DNA of 64,000 nucleotides from Klebsiella oxytoca (lineage in GTDB: Bacteria > Pseudomonadota > Gammaproteobacteria > Enterobacterales > Enterobacteriaceae): contig NZ_CP046115.1 in NCBI RefSeq assembly GCF_009707385.1, forward strand, positions 4,712,001-4,776,000. Direction: 5' to 3'. The first letter of the stretch is position 1; each line of letters starts with the position of its first letter. Positions 9,818 through 19,160 of the stretch are shown piece after piece. A model generated the notes under the pieces. It saw only the letters and a program-made list of their open reading frames with translations. It searched no databases and was not told the origin of the DNA. Both the position numbers and the translations under genes were made by a program.

Positions 9818-10435
9818 ATGAACACGATTAAACAACCGCTGCGCGTTGGCGTCGGCGGCCCGGTCGGCTCCGGAAAAACCGCACTGCTGGAAGCCCTCTG
9901 CAAAGCCATGCGCGACACCTGGCAGCTGGCGGTAGTCACCAACGACATCTACACCAAAGAAGATCAGCGCATTCTTACCGAGGCTGGAGCTCTGGAGCCT
10001 GAGCGAATTGTCGGCGTCGAAACCGGCGGCTGCCCGCATACCGCCATTCGCGAAGACGCATCGATGAACCTGGCCGCTGTGGAAGCGCTGAGCGAAAAAT
10101 TTGGCAATCTCGATCTGATCTTTGTGGAAAGCGGCGGCGATAATCTGAGCGCCACTTTCAGCCCGGAGCTGGCGGATCTCACCATCTACGTCATCGACGT
10201 GGCGGAAGGGGAAAAGATCCCGCGCAAAGGCGGGCCGGGGATCACCAAATCTGACTTCCTGGTGATCAACAAAACCGATCTTGCACCCTACGTGGGCGCC
10301 TCCCTTGAGGTGATGGAGCGCGATACCCTACGCATGCGCGGCGAACGTCCGTGGAGCTTCACCAACCTGAAAAGCGGCGACGGCCTGCAAAATATCATCG
10401 CTTTTATCGAAGACAAGGGCATGCTCAGCAAGTAG
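9818..10435 (+). CDS. ureG: Urease accessory GTPase UreG
   Basis: 205 residues from the ATG at 9818, which has TTAGGAG upstream; an in-frame upstream ATG (9677) lies inside ureF and is rejected. UreG is a SIMIBI-class GTPase that supplies energy for nickel insertion. Motifs: Walker [12 protein letters not shown] (about 12-22), the metal-binding Cys-Pro-His of [25 protein letters not shown], and the base-specificity NKTDLA. It is the last urease gene; a perfect inverted repeat follows the stop. Confidence 0.98.
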   Translation: MNTIKQPLRVGVGGPVGSGKTALLEALCKAMRDTWQLAVVTNDIYTKEDQRILTEAGALEPERIVGVETGGCPHTAIREDASMNLAAVEALSEKFGNLDLIFVESGGDNLSATFSPELADLTIYVIDVAEGEKIPRKGGPGITKSDFLVINKTDLAPYVGASLEVMERDTLRMRGERPWSFTNLKSGDGLQNIIAFIEDKGMLSK

Positions 10436-10439
10436 CCCC

Positions 10440-10475
10440 TGCACCATCCCGGCGCACAGATGTCGGGATGGTGCA
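10440..10475 (+). terminator. Perfect 12-bp inverted repeat after ureG
   Basis: Arms TGCACCATCCCG (10440-10451) and CGGGATGGTGCA (10464-10475) pair without mismatch around a 12-nt loop. It begins 4 bp after the ureG stop. The downstream sequence is pyrimidine-rich but has no long T-run. It probably ends or stabilises the urease mRNA and separates the permease gene. Confidence 0.65.
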
Positions 10476-10586
10476 TCTCCTGCCCTCTCTTTAGTCATCC
10501 TCTCTCCGAAGCCCTGAAAGCACCTGCCCTGCGATGTGGCATAAGGTTTGCTAATTCCAGTCATGCCTGACTATTAAGGAATGACG

Positions 10587-12194
10587 ATGTCATCACTGGA
10601 TATAAAAACTGATTTACCTGCGCAATCCAGCGCCTCCGGCTCAAAAGAGACGCTGGAAGACTATACTCTTCGCTATGCCCCGCTGAGCTTTCGCCGCTGG
10701 GGTCCTGGGGTTGTCGCGGTGACGGCATTAGGCGGCATCGCCTACCTCGCCGACTTTTCTATCGGCGCCAGCATCGGCATGGCCTGGGGCACCACTAACG
10801 CGATTTATGCCATCCTGCTGGCGGCGCTGGTCATTTTTCTCACCGGTATCCCGCTGGCGATAACCGCCGCGCGCTATAACATCGACCTCGACTTAATCAC
10901 CCGCAGCGCCGGTTTCGGCTACTTTGGCTCGGTGATCACCAGCATTATCTTTGCCGGATTTACCTTTATCTTTTTCGCCCTCGAAGGCTCGATTATGGCC
11001 CAGGGGCTGCTGGTGGGCTTAGGGATCCCGCTGTGGATGGGCTACCTCATCGCCACCCTGATGGTATTGCCGCTGGTGGTCTACGGCATGAAAGCGCTGA
11101 CTCGCCTTCAGGTCTGGACGACGCCGCTGTGGCTGATCCTGATGGTGGTTCCGGTGGTCTGGCTTATCGCCAAAGACCCGGATCTGGTAGACGGCTTTAT
11201 GAGCTTCGCCGGTAAAAACCACGCCGCAACGGTAGATTTAACCGCCATTATGCTCGGCGCGGGAGTATGCCTGTCGCTGATCATGCAGATTGGCGAGCAG
11301 ATCGACTACCTGCGCTTTATGCCGCCGAAGACCGCGGAAAACAGTAAAAGCTGGTGGCTGGCGGTATTCTCTGCCGGCCCGGGCTGGGTGGTATTGGGTG
11401 CGATTAAGCAGATTATCGGCGCTTTTCTCGGCTTCTATCTGCTAACCCACTTCCCGGCGGTGCACAATACCGAACCGGTACAGCAGTTCGTCAGCGTCTT
11501 CGATAACCTCGTCCCCGGCTGGCTGGCGCTCATCCTCGCCGTGGTGCTGGTGGTTATCTCGCAGATTAAAATTAACGTCACTAACGCCTATTCCGGTTCG
11601 CTGGCGTGGACCAGCGCCTGGACGCGCACTACCAAACGCTACCCGGGGCGAATTATTTTCGTCATCGTCAACCTGACTATCGCTCTCGCCCTGATGGAAG
11701 GCGACATGTTCAGCGCTCTGGCGTGGATCCTCGGCTTCTATTCCAACTTTGCCATCGCCTGGGTGGTGGTGGTCGCCACCGATATCACCGTCAATAAAGG
11801 GGTGCTGAAGCTGGCCCCGGCGCAGCCGGAATACCGCCGCGGGATGATCTACAACGTCAACCCGGTAGGCGTAGTCTCTTTTGCCCTCGCGGCCGGACTC
11901 TCCATTAGCGCCTTCTTTGGCCTGTTAGGCGACACCCTGGCGCCGTTCTCGCCGCCGATCGCGCTGGCGGTGGCTTTGGTCATGACGCCGGTCATGGGAA
12001 TCGCCACCCGCGGGCGCTATTACATTAAACAGCACGATGACGGTATCGCCGAGCCGCGCTACGATGCGCAGGGTAATGCGTCGATCACCGTTTACCGCTG
12101 CCTGAGCTGCCGGGAAGAGTACGAACGTCCTGACGTGATGCATTCGCATAAGCATCAGGGGGCGATTTGCTCGCTGTGTAAGAGTATGGAATAA
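10587..12194 (+). CDS. NCS1-family nucleobase/allantoin-type permease with C-terminal cysteine pair domain
   Basis: 535 residues. I choose the ATG at 10587 because AAGGA at 10576-10580 directly abuts the alternative ATG at 10581 and is correctly spaced (6 bp) from this one. About twelve hydrophobic segments fill residues 40-480, with the LGGIAYLADFSIGASIGMAWG start and YNIDLDLITRSAGFGYFGS block typical of purine-cytosine permease relatives. The cytoplasmic C-terminus is unusual: VYRCLSCREEYERPD, several His, then ICSLCKSME, giving two CxxC pairs like a small zinc ribbon. Substrate unknown; the place after urease suggests a nitrogen compound such as a purine, allantoin or hydantoin. Converges with tsaD. 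Confidence 0.8.
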   Translation: MSSLDIKTDLPAQSSASGSKETLEDYTLRYAPLSFRRWGPGVVAVTALGGIAYLADFSIGASIGMAWGTTNAIYAILLAALVIFLTGIPLAITAARYNIDLDLITRSAGFGYFGSVITSIIFAGFTFIFFALEGSIMAQGLLVGLGIPLWMGYLIATLMVLPLVVYGMKALTRLQVWTTPLWLILMVVPVVWLIAKDPDLVDGFMSFAGKNHAATVDLTAIMLGAGVCLSLIMQIGEQIDYLRFMPPKTAENSKSWWLAVFSAGPGWVVLGAIKQIIGAFLGFYLLTHFPAVHNTEPVQQFVSVFDNLVPGWLALILAVVLVVISQIKINVTNAYSGSLAWTSAWTRTTKRYPGRIIFVIVNLTIALALMEGDMFSALAWILGFYSNFAIAWVVVVATDITVNKGVLKLAPAQPEYRRGMIYNVNPVGVVSFALAAGLSISAFFGLLGDTLAPFSPPIALAVALVMTPVMGIATRGRYYIKQHDDGIAEPRYDAQGNASITVYRCLSCREEYERPDVMHSHKHQGAICSLCKSME

Positions 12195-12204
12195 GTCGAG
12201 AAGG

Positions 12205-12227
12205 CAGGCCGACAGGACGTCGGCCTG
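12205..12227. terminator. Bidirectional hairpin between the permease gene and tsaD
   Basis: CAGGCCGAC (12205-12213) and GTCGGCCTG (12219-12227) pair perfectly over a 5-nt loop, in the 47-bp gap between converging genes. The placement supports a shared terminator. Confidence 0.6.
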
Positions 12228-12241
12228 TGAAACCGCAGAAA

Positions 12242-13255
12242 TTATGCCGCCGGAAGCTCAGCCAGCGGCCAGCGCGGACGAACGGTGACGCCCAGCTCCG
12301 CTTTTGCCCCCGAACGCAGACGAACCATCCCCGCATAGGCAATCATCGCGCCGTTATCGGTACAGAATTCAGGACGGGCGTAGAAGACTTCCCCGCCGCG
12401 CTTTTTCATCATTTCCGCCAGCTTCGCGCGCAGCGTACGGTTAGCGCTAACGCCTCCCGCCATCACCAGCCGTTTAAAGCCGGTTTGCTCCAGCGCACGG
12501 CGGCACTTGATCATCAGCGTATCCACGACCGCGTCTTCGAACGCGCGGGCGATATCGGCGCGGGTCTGATCGTCATCGCCGTTGCTGCGGATGGTGTTCG
12601 CGGCAAAGGTCTTGAGACCAGAGAAGCTAAAATCCAGCCCGGGACGGTCGGTCATCGGGCGCGGAAAAACAAAGCGCCCTTCGGTGCCCTGAGAGGCCAT
12701 TTTTGACAGCATCGGGCCACCGGGGTAATCCAGACCCAGCAGTTTAGCCGTCTTATCGAAGGCTTCCCCCGCAGCGTCGTCAATCGACTCTCCCAGCAGC
12801 TCATACTGGCCAATACCGGTGACGCTAATCAGCTGGGTATGGCCGCCGGATACCAGCAACGCGACAAACGGATACTGCGGCGGATTATCTTCCAGCATCG
12901 GCGCCAGCAGATGCCCTTCCATATGGTGTACCGGGATTGCAGGAACGTTCCAGGCGAACGCCAGCGAGCGACCGACCGTCGCGCCGACCAGCAGCGCGCC
13001 AACCAGGCCTGGACCCGCCGTATAGGCAACGGCATCGATATCCTTTGCCGTCAGCCCTGCTTCCTTAAGCGCCGCCTGAATCAGGGGTACGGTTTTACGC
13101 ACGTGGTCGCGCGAGGCCAGTTCAGGCACCACGCCGCCGTAGTCAGCATGCAATTTCACCTGACTATACAGCTGGTTGGCTAACAGACCTTTTTCGTCGT
13201 CATAAATGGCGATGCCGGTTTCATCGCAGGATGTTTCAATTCCCAGTACACGCAT
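12242..13255 (-). CDS. tsaD: tRNA N6-threonylcarbamoyladenosine transferase TsaD
   Basis: 337 residues, the same length as E. coli TsaD (YgjD/Gcp). With TsaB, TsaC and TsaE it makes t6A37 in ANN-decoding tRNAs, an essential modification. The ASKHA-fold motifs are present: [14 protein letters not shown] at the start, the iron-binding histidines of [11 protein letters not shown] (about 111 and 115), [10 protein letters not shown] and [13 protein letters not shown]. It is divergent from rpsU, as in E. coli. No anomaly seen. Confidence 0.97.
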   Translation of the reverse strand: MRVLGIETSCDETGIAIYDDEKGLLANQLYSQVKLHADYGGVVPELASRDHVRKTVPLIQAALKEAGLTAKDIDAVAYTAGPGLVGALLVGATVGRSLAFAWNVPAIPVHHMEGHLLAPMLEDNPPQYPFVALLVSGGHTQLISVTGIGQYELLGESIDDAAGEAFDKTAKLLGLDYPGGPMLSKMASQGTEGRFVFPRPMTDRPGLDFSFSGLKTFAANTIRSNGDDDQTRADIARAFEDAVVDTLMIKCRRALEQTGFKRLVMAGGVSANRTLRAKLAEMMKKRGGEVFYARPEFCTDNGAMIAYAGMVRLRSGAKAELGVTVRPRWPLAELPAA

Positions 13256-13310
13256 GGCTAGTTTTACCTCATTTCAATACCGCGCAGTTTAGGACCAATG
13301 CCGGTTGATG

Positions 13311-13516
13311 TATACCCTAAGAATTTCAGGTCGCAGGAAGGCGACGACGCAGCGCATCCCCCGGAGCGTACGGAAAGTACGTGACTGGGGTAAGCGACAA
13401 ATCTGTCAGGAACAGATTTGAACGTCGTGGAACGACGGCCCATAAGGGCGAGTCTCATGGATGAGACGAGTAACTCAAAAGCCAACGCCCCTGCGGGCTG
13501 AAAGACGACGGGTATA
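13311..13516. repeat. 206-bp intergenic element with terminal inverted repeats between tsaD and rpsU
   Basis: It begins TATACCC (13311-13317) and ends GGGTATA (13510-13516). Inner parts form further pairs, for example GTACGGAAAGTAC, ATCTGTCAGGAACAGAT and GTCTCATGGATGAGAC. The end is related to those at 5390-5406 and 63520-63536, so it looks like the long member of a dispersed hairpin family. It ends just upstream of the rpsU promoter region. With that promoter region it accounts for the 441-bp gap from 13256 to 13696. Confidence 0.6.
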
Positions 13517-13548
13517 AAACTTTCCTCACCCCTGGCGTTCACTTCGTG

Positions 13549-13554
13549 TATACT
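13549..13554 (+). promoter_or_regulatory. Candidate upstream promoter (-10) of rpsU-dnaG-rpoD
   Basis: TATACT at 13549-13554 is a good -10 hexamer, but no convincing -35 is seen. E. coli has two promoters before rpsU and this could be the distal one. The assignment is tentative. Confidence 0.35.
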
Positions 13555-13596
13555 CCCTGTCCTTATAAAAGTCCCTTTCAAAAATCGCGTCGGTGC

Positions 13597-13626
13597 TTTA
13601 CAAAGCAGCAGCAATTGCAGTAAAAT
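13597..13626 (+). promoter_or_regulatory. Main sigma70 promoter of rpsU-dnaG-rpoD
   Basis: TTTACA (13597-13602) and TAAAAT (13621-13626) are separated by 18 bp. The surrounding sequence is nearly the same as I recall for the E. coli proximal promoter. Downstream, GCTGGC-N6-GCCAGC (13647-13664) forms an inverted repeat in the leader; E. coli has a reported LexA-related site in this area, but the match to the LexA consensus is weak. Confidence 0.75.
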
Positions 13627-13657
13627 TCCGCACCATTTTGAAATAAGCTGGCGCTGA

Positions 13658-13912
<255 letters not shown>

Positions 13913-13957
13913 TCTGTTGGGAGCCAGGCTCTCAATTCAGACCGAGTTGTAGTTGTA

Positions 13958-13997
13958 AGGCCGTGCTTCCGAAAGGAATGCGCGGCTTATTTTCGTT
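13958..13997 (+). terminator. Intercistronic terminator T1 after rpsU
   Basis: A GC-rich stem (GGCCGTGC pairing with GCGCGGCT with small mismatches) around TTCCGAAAGGAAT is followed by TTATTTTCGTTT. It matches the E. coli T1 that attenuates read-through into dnaG. Confidence 0.8.
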
Positions 13998-14124
13998 TAT
14001 ACACGTCATCATTCAAGCTGCCTCTGTGTTGGCTGCAGTCGCTCACCCCAGTCACGTACTGATGTACGCTCCTGAGGATTCGCTCCCTTGCCGCCTTGAT
14101 GCATCCTGAATGATTTTGTGTATA
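13998..14124. repeat. 127-bp hairpin element inserted between rpsU and dnaG
   Basis: Terminal inverted repeats TATACAC (13998-14004) and GTGTATA (14118-14124) are extended by ATCATTCA and TGAATGAT further in. The middle has the CTCACCCCAGTCACGTAC block seen in many enterobacterial intergenic repeats. The rpsU-dnaG spacing (236 bp) is much longer than in E. coli, and the element accounts for the difference. Confidence 0.65.
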
Positions 14125-14148
14125 TGAGTCATCAAAAAACAGGGGCAT

Positions 14149-15894
14149 ATGGCTGGACGAATTCCACGAGTATTTATCAATGACCTGCTGGCGCGTACCG
14201 ATATCGTCGATCTGATCGACGCGCGGGTAAAGCTGAAAAAGCAGGGCAAAAATTTTCACGCGTGTTGTCCGTTCCATAACGAAAAAACCCCCTCTTTCAC
14301 CGTCAACGGTGAAAAACAGTTTTACCACTGCTTTGGCTGCGGAGCGCACGGCAACGCTATCGACTTCCTGATGAACTACGACAAGCTCGAGTTCGTGGAA
14401 ACCGTCGAAGAGCTGGCTGCCATGCATAATCTTGAAGTGCCGTACGAAGCAGGTAGCGGACCCAGCCAGATTGAGCGCCATCAGCGGCAAAATCTTTATC
14501 AGCTGATGGATGGTCTGAACGCGTTTTATCAACAGTCTCTGATGCAACCCGCCGCCGATTCCGCGCGCCAGTACCTGGCAAAACGCGGTTTAAGCAGCGA
14601 GGTAATTACGCGCTTTGCGATTGGTTATGCCCCTCCCGGTTGGGACAACGTCTTAAAACGTTTTGGCGGTAATCAGGAAAATCGTCAATCGCTTATTGAT
14701 GCAGGCATGCTGGTCACTAACGATCAGGGACGCAGCTACGACCGCTTCCGCGAACGGGTGATGTTCCCCATCCGCGATAAGCGAGGCCGGGTGATTGGTT
14801 TTGGTGGCCGCGTGCTGGGCGATGCCCTGCCGAAGTACCTTAACTCACCGGAAACCGATATTTTCCATAAAGGCCGCCAGCTGTACGGTCTTTATGAAGC
14901 GCAGCAGGACAACGCTGAACCGTCTCGCCTGCTGGTGGTCGAAGGTTATATGGACGTGGTGGCACTGGCGCAGTTCGGCATTAACTATGCCGTTGCATCG
15001 CTGGGGACATCGACAACCGCGGACCATATTCAGCTGTTGTTTCGGGTCACCAATCAGGTGGTTTGCTGTTACGACGGCGACCGGGCAGGCCGCGATGCCG
15101 CCTGGCGCGCGCTGGAAACGGCGCTGCCGTATATGACCGACGGGCGTCAGCTGCGCTTTATGTTTCTGCCGGATGGCGAAGACCCGGATACGCTGGTACG
15201 TAAAGAAGGGAAAGCCGCGTTTGAAGCGAGGATGGAGCAGGCTCAGCCGCTCTCGACGTTTTTGTTCAATAGCCTGCTACCGCAGGTTGATTTGAGCACG
15301 CCGGACGGACGCGCGCAGCTGAGCACGCTGGCTCTGCCGCTGATCACCCAGGTGCCGGGAGAAACGCTGCGCATTTATCTGCGTCAGGAGCTGGGTAACA
15401 AACTGGGGATTTTAGACGATGCGCAGCTTGAACGTTTAATGCCAAAACAGTCTGAAAATGGCATCCAGCGCCCTGCTCCGCAGCTAAAACGCACTACCAT
15501 GCGTATACTTATAGGGCTACTGGTACAAAATCCGGACCTGGCCCCGCTGGTGCCGCCCTTAGAAGGTCTGGACCCGCGAAAAATTCCGGGGCTTGGTTTA
15601 TTCAACGAACTGGTTAAAACCTGTTTGTCGCAGCCTGGACTGACCACCGGGCAGCTTTTAGAGCAGTATCGCGGCACAAATGAAGCCGCAACCCTTGAAA
15701 AACTGTCGATGTGGGACGATATAGCAGATAAGGATATTGCTGAAAAAACCTTCACCGACTCGCTCAACCATATGTTTGATTCACTGCTGGAACTGCGGCA
15801 AGAAGAGTTGATAGCTCGCGACCGCACACACGGTTTAAGCAGTGAGGAACGCCGGGAACTCTGGACTATCAGCCAGGAACTGGCGAAGAAATAA
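14149..15894 (+). CDS. dnaG: DNA primase DnaG
   Basis: 581 residues, the length of E. coli DnaG. It makes RNA primers for lagging-strand replication. The N-terminal zinc-binding domain has Cys40, His43, Cys61 and Cys64. The TOPRIM polymerase core follows, with VVEGYMDVVAL (about 265) and CYDGDRAGRDAA (about 309). The C-terminal DnaB-interacting domain covers about 435-581. The start ATG has AGGGG close upstream. Expression depends on read-through of the terminator after rpsU. Confidence 0.99.
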   Translation: MAGRIPRVFINDLLARTDIVDLIDARVKLKKQGKNFHACCPFHNEKTPSFTVNGEKQFYHCFGCGAHGNAIDFLMNYDKLEFVETVEELAAMHNLEVPYEAGSGPSQIERHQRQNLYQLMDGLNAFYQQSLMQPAADSARQYLAKRGLSSEVITRFAIGYAPPGWDNVLKRFGGNQENRQSLIDAGMLVTNDQGRSYDRFRERVMFPIRDKRGRVIGFGGRVLGDALPKYLNSPETDIFHKGRQLYGLYEAQQDNAEPSRLLVVEGYMDVVALAQFGINYAVASLGTSTTADHIQLLFRVTNQVVCCYDGDRAGRDAAWRALETALPYMTDGRQLRFMFLPDGEDPDTLVRKEGKAAFEARMEQAQPLSTFLFNSLLPQVDLSTPDGRAQLSTLALPLITQVPGETLRIYLRQELGNKLGILDDAQLERLMPKQSENGIQRPAPQLKRTTMRILIGLLVQNPDLAPLVPPLEGLDPRKIPGLGLFNELVKTCLSQPGLTTGQLLEQYRGTNEAATLEKLSMWDDIADKDIAEKTFTDSLNHMFDSLLELRQEELIARDRTHGLSSEERRELWTISQELAKK

Positions 15895-15908
15895 ACTGAA
15901 AGACAAAA

Positions 15909-15967
15909 TCCTTCAAGTTGTACCAGGCGATAACAGAACGAAGTTAACGCAGAGATAACTTGAAGGA
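15909..15967. repeat. 59-bp element with perfect 11-bp inverted ends between dnaG and rpoD
   Basis: TCCTTCAAGTT (15909-15919) and AACTTGAAGGA (15957-15967) are exact reverse complements. The body is short, so it may be a shrunken copy of the hairpin family whose ends carry AACTTGAAGTATGA (63516-63529). Confidence 0.5.
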
Positions 15968-16122
15968 TGAAGTATTTAACGGCTTAAGTGCCGAATATCG
16001 TTCGGGAAGCCCCCGACAGCCGCCCGAGGCGCAGCGGCAATAATATAAGTACGCCCTCGCTTTAAATGTTGGCAGTTCGTCTGCCTACACCAATCAAACG
16101 AATTAAGTGTGGATACCGTCTT

Positions 16123-17967
16123 ATGGAGCAAAACCCGCAGTCACAGCTGAAGCTTCTTGTCCAACGTGGTAAGGAGCAAGGCTATCTGACCTATGCCGAG
16201 GTCAATGACCATCTGCCGGAAGATATCGTCGACTCCGACCAGATCGAAGACATCATCCAAATGATCAACGACATGGGCATTCAGGTGATGGAAGAAGCAC
16301 CGGATGCCGATGATCTCTTGCTTGCTGAAACAAACAACAATACCGACGAAGATGCGGAAGAAGCCGCCGCGCAGGTTCTCTCCAGCGTTGAGTCTGAAAT
16401 TGGCCGCACAACCGACCCGGTACGCATGTACATGCGTGAAATGGGTACCGTTGAACTGCTGACGCGCGAAGGCGAAATCGACATCGCTAAACGTATCGAA
16501 GACGGTATTAACCAGGTACAGTGCTCGGTTGCTGAGTACCCGGAAGCGATCACCTATCTGCTGGAGCAGTACGATCGCGTTGAAGCGGAAGAAGCGCGTC
16601 TGTCCGATCTGATCACCGGCTTTGTTGACCCGAACGCCGAAGAAGACCTGGCGCCAACGGCGACTCACGTCGGTTCTGAACTCTCTCAGGAAGAGATGGA
16701 TGACGACGAAGACGAAGATGAAGAAGAAGACGACGACAGCAGCGATGACGACAACAGCATCGACCCTGAGCTGGCGCGCGAGAAATTCGCCGAGCTGCGT
16801 ACGCAGTACGAACTGACCCGCGATACCATCAAAGCGAAAGGTCGTAGCCACGCCGCAGCGCAGGAAGAGATCCTCAAGCTGTCTGAAGTGTTCAAACAGT
16901 TCCGTCTGGTGCCGAAGCAGTTCGATTACCTGGTTAACAGCATGCGTGTCATGATGGATCGCGTTCGTACTCAAGAACGTATCATCATGAAGCTGTGCGT
17001 TGAACAGTGCAAAATGCCGAAGAAAAACTTCATCACTCTGTTCACCGGCAACGAAACCAGCGAAACCTGGTTCAACGCGGCCATCGCCATGAACAAGCCG
17101 TGGTCAGAGAAGCTGCTTGACGTGAAAGAAGACGTTCAGCGCAGTCTGATGAAACTGCAGCAGATTGAACAAGAAACCGGCCTGACCATCGAGCAGGTAA
17201 AAGATATCAACCGTCGTATGTCCATCGGTGAAGCGAAAGCCCGCCGTGCGAAGAAAGAGATGGTTGAAGCGAACCTGCGTCTGGTTATCTCAATCGCCAA
17301 GAAATACACCAACCGCGGTCTGCAGTTCCTTGACCTGATCCAGGAAGGCAACATCGGTCTGATGAAAGCAGTTGATAAGTTTGAATACCGCCGCGGCTAC
17401 AAGTTCTCCACCTATGCAACCTGGTGGATCCGTCAGGCAATCACCCGCTCTATCGCAGACCAGGCGCGCACCATCCGTATTCCGGTGCATATGATTGAGA
17501 CCATCAACAAGCTCAACCGTATTTCCCGCCAGATGCTGCAGGAGATGGGGCGCGAGCCGACGCCGGAAGAGCTGGCCGAACGTATGCTGATGCCGGAAGA
17601 TAAAATTCGTAAGGTGCTGAAAATCGCCAAAGAGCCGATCTCCATGGAAACGCCAATTGGCGACGATGAAGATTCGCATCTGGGTGATTTCATCGAGGAT
17701 AACACCCTCGAGCTGCCGCTGGACTCTGCCACCACCGAGAGCCTGCGCGCCGCCACTCACGACGTTCTGGCTGGCCTGACCGCCCGTGAAGCGAAAGTTC
17801 TGCGTATGCGTTTCGGTATCGACATGAACACCGACCATACGCTGGAAGAAGTAGGTAAACAGTTCGACGTAACCCGCGAACGTATCCGTCAGATCGAAGC
17901 GAAGGCGCTGCGTAAACTGCGCCACCCGAGCCGCTCTGAAGTACTGCGTAGCTTCCTCGACGATTAA
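16123..17967 (+). CDS. rpoD: RNA polymerase primary sigma factor RpoD (sigma70)
   Basis: 614 residues from the ATG at 16123 ([12 protein letters not shown], as in E. coli); an in-frame upstream ATG at 16066 is not conserved. Region 1.1 is at the N-terminus, region 1.2 includes [11 protein letters not shown], and the acidic non-conserved region (about 190-215) is a run of Asp and Glu. Core-binding region 2 with the aromatic -10 recognition block [15 protein letters not shown], region 3, and region 4 with the helix-turn-helix [19 protein letters not shown] follow. Nearly identical to E. coli sigma70 (613). It ends at a strong terminator. Confidence 0.99.
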   Translation: MEQNPQSQLKLLVQRGKEQGYLTYAEVNDHLPEDIVDSDQIEDIIQMINDMGIQVMEEAPDADDLLLAETNNNTDEDAEEAAAQVLSSVESEIGRTTDPVRMYMREMGTVELLTREGEIDIAKRIEDGINQVQCSVAEYPEAITYLLEQYDRVEAEEARLSDLITGFVDPNAEEDLAPTATHVGSELSQEEMDDDEDEDEEEDDDSSDDDNSIDPELAREKFAELRTQYELTRDTIKAKGRSHAAAQEEILKLSEVFKQFRLVPKQFDYLVNSMRVMMDRVRTQERIIMKLCVEQCKMPKKNFITLFTGNETSETWFNAAIAMNKPWSEKLLDVKEDVQRSLMKLQQIEQETGLTIEQVKDINRRMSIGEAKARRAKKEMVEANLRLVISIAKKYTNRGLQFLDLIQEGNIGLMKAVDKFEYRRGYKFSTYATWWIRQAITRSIADQARTIRIPVHMIETINKLNRISRQMLQEMGREPTPEELAERMLMPEDKIRKVLKIAKEPISMETPIGDDEDSHLGDFIEDNTLELPLDSATTESLRAATHDVLAGLTAREAKVLRMRFGIDMNTDHTLEEVGKQFDVTRERIRQIEAKALRKLRHPSRSEVLRSFLDD

Positions 17968-17988
17968 TTATCGTCACTTCCCTCAAGA

Positions 17989-18014
17989 AGCCAGTCATCT
18001 GACTGGCTTTTTTT
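17989..18014 (+). terminator. Rho-independent terminator of rpoD
   Basis: AGCCAGTCA (17989-17997) pairs with TGACTGGCT (18000-18008) over a 2-nt centre, followed by seven T residues. It closes the rpsU-dnaG-rpoD operon. Confidence 0.92.
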
Positions 18015-18151
18015 ATATCTGCATAAAACTATTCACCTAATAAATATCCAACACTATATCGAGATATTTTTAATATATATTCAGCGTCAGAACCTTATTA
18101 TTTATTAAGCAAAAGATAAACATCTGGACTCACAGTTTTACATTTGTACTA

Positions 18152-18197
18152 ATGGTTTACAGATAAAATTCACTACACAAAATGGAACGTAAACCAT
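18152..18197. promoter_or_regulatory. Inverted repeat upstream of the TetR gene, candidate operator
   Basis: ATGGTTTAC (18152-18160) and GTAAACCAT (18189-18197) are exact reverse complements 28 bp apart, ending 11 bp before the TetR start. It probably spans the promoter, as expected for an autoregulated TetR gene. The spacing is wide for one dimer, so two sites or a folded leader are also possible. Confidence 0.45.
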
Positions 18198-18208
18198 AGG
18201 GAAATAAT

Positions 18209-18853
18209 ATGAGAGGCAAGCATAAAATTCAGCTGGCAGATTTTAATAGAATGGCAATTCTGACCTCATCTAATGCGTTATTTCTAAGCCGTGGCATAGA
18301 AGGAACGACTATGGAAGATATTGCGTATTCCGTAGGTTTCAGTAAAACAACGCTTTATACCTACTTTGAAAATAAGCAGCATATTCTCGACCATCTTATT
18401 TTCGAGGCAATAACGCATTTCCATCAAAAAATAATACAAATAGCCAGTCAACAAAGTTCATTTCGCGAGTTTTTTCTGCAGCTCTGTCACGCGCTGCTTA
18501 CTCTGCACGACACAGAATCAGCCTATTTCCCGGGGATAACGGGAAACATCACAGGCTCTGAGAAAAAAACTGAAGATAGCAAAATCGCGGTAAACATCCG
18601 CATCACTGCCGAAAAGATAAATCATCTTATCGCAACCCGCTTCACTGCCGCCGTTGAAAAAAAGGAGATCGAACTCAACGCTCCTGTCGCGGATATTATG
18701 ATGTTGTTCTGGCTATGTCTGAGCGGACTGGTGGAAAAATCCTCACCTAAAGAAACCTGTTTTTTACAGCACCTTGATAAAGATCGAACTCTCTTTCTCA
18801 ATTTCGCTTTTGAAGCTTTATTGTCGATAATAGAGAAAGAGAGCAATAGATAA
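18209..18853 (+). CDS. TetR/AcrR-family transcriptional regulator
   Basis: 214 residues. The N-terminal helix-turn-helix (about 15-60) has the family pattern ALFLSRGIEGTTMEDIAYSVGFSKTTLYTYFENKQHILDHL, given here as two adjacent motifs. The C-terminal ligand domain has no close family I recognise. AGGGAAA lies 8 bp before the ATG. The gene and its upstream region are visibly AT-rich compared with rpoD and mug, and E. coli has no gene between rpoD and mug, so it is probably acquired. No target gene is adjacent on the same strand; autoregulation and a distant target are possible. Confidence 0.85.
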   Translation: MRGKHKIQLADFNRMAILTSSNALFLSRGIEGTTMEDIAYSVGFSKTTLYTYFENKQHILDHLIFEAITHFHQKIIQIASQQSSFREFFLQLCHALLTLHDTESAYFPGITGNITGSEKKTEDSKIAVNIRITAEKINHLIATRFTAAVEKKEIELNAPVADIMMLFWLCLSGLVEKSSPKETCFLQHLDKDRTLFLNFAFEALLSIIEKESNR

Positions 18854-19160
18854 TGAGTAAAAGACAAGGTCCCGGGCGAAAGTCTACCGGGATTATCTTC
18901 ACAAATAATGGCAGGCGAGCAAAAAGTAGCTGCCGATAACAGATACTTTACGGGTAGCACCATATAAGTTGTTGAGGATAGCGAAATTTTATCTTCAGCA
19001 CAAAATGGCAGGCGCTTACGAGCACGGCTGGCAAAAACCTCAGGCTTAAGCCAGCCGTCACAAGTAATCATCCCACGCCGGTGACGTTGACGATGACGAT
19101 GACGGCGAAAATATGTCGCACTATCAGAATGTTTAACCGCATGAAATCACCTGCGATTAA
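18854..19160. other. Unexplained 307-bp segment between the TetR gene and mug
   Basis: No conserved gene is recognisable. It holds a hairpin with TCCCGG (18870-18875) and CCGGGA (18887-18892), a second hairpin with ACGGCTGGC (19024-19032) and GCCAGCCGT (19050-19058), and two imperfect copies of a motif with AAATGGCAGGCG at 19003-19014 and ATAATGGCAGGCGAGC at 18904-18919. A small minus-strand ORF is described separately. It may be a decayed gene or a structured RNA; the sequence does not decide. Confidence 0.5.
19068..19142 (-). CDS. Possible 24-residue hydrophobic peptide downstream of mug
   Basis: The ORF begins ATG at 19142 with AGGTGA four bases upstream, 18 bp after the mug stop on the same strand, and ends TGA at 19068. 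It encodes a peptide dominated by Ile and Val (IFAVIVIVNVTGVG at its end). A perfect 9-bp hairpin (19024-19058) starts 9 bp downstream, giving a leader-peptide-plus-hairpin look, but there is no T-run and no regulated gene after it. It could be a small membrane peptide, a relic or chance. Confidence 0.25.
   Translation of the reverse strand: MRLNILIVRHIFAVIVIVNVTGVG

Noticed and set aside
16686..16895. A serine-rich minus-strand frame inside rpoD
   Set aside because: It is the antisense of the Asp/Glu run in the acidic region of sigma70.
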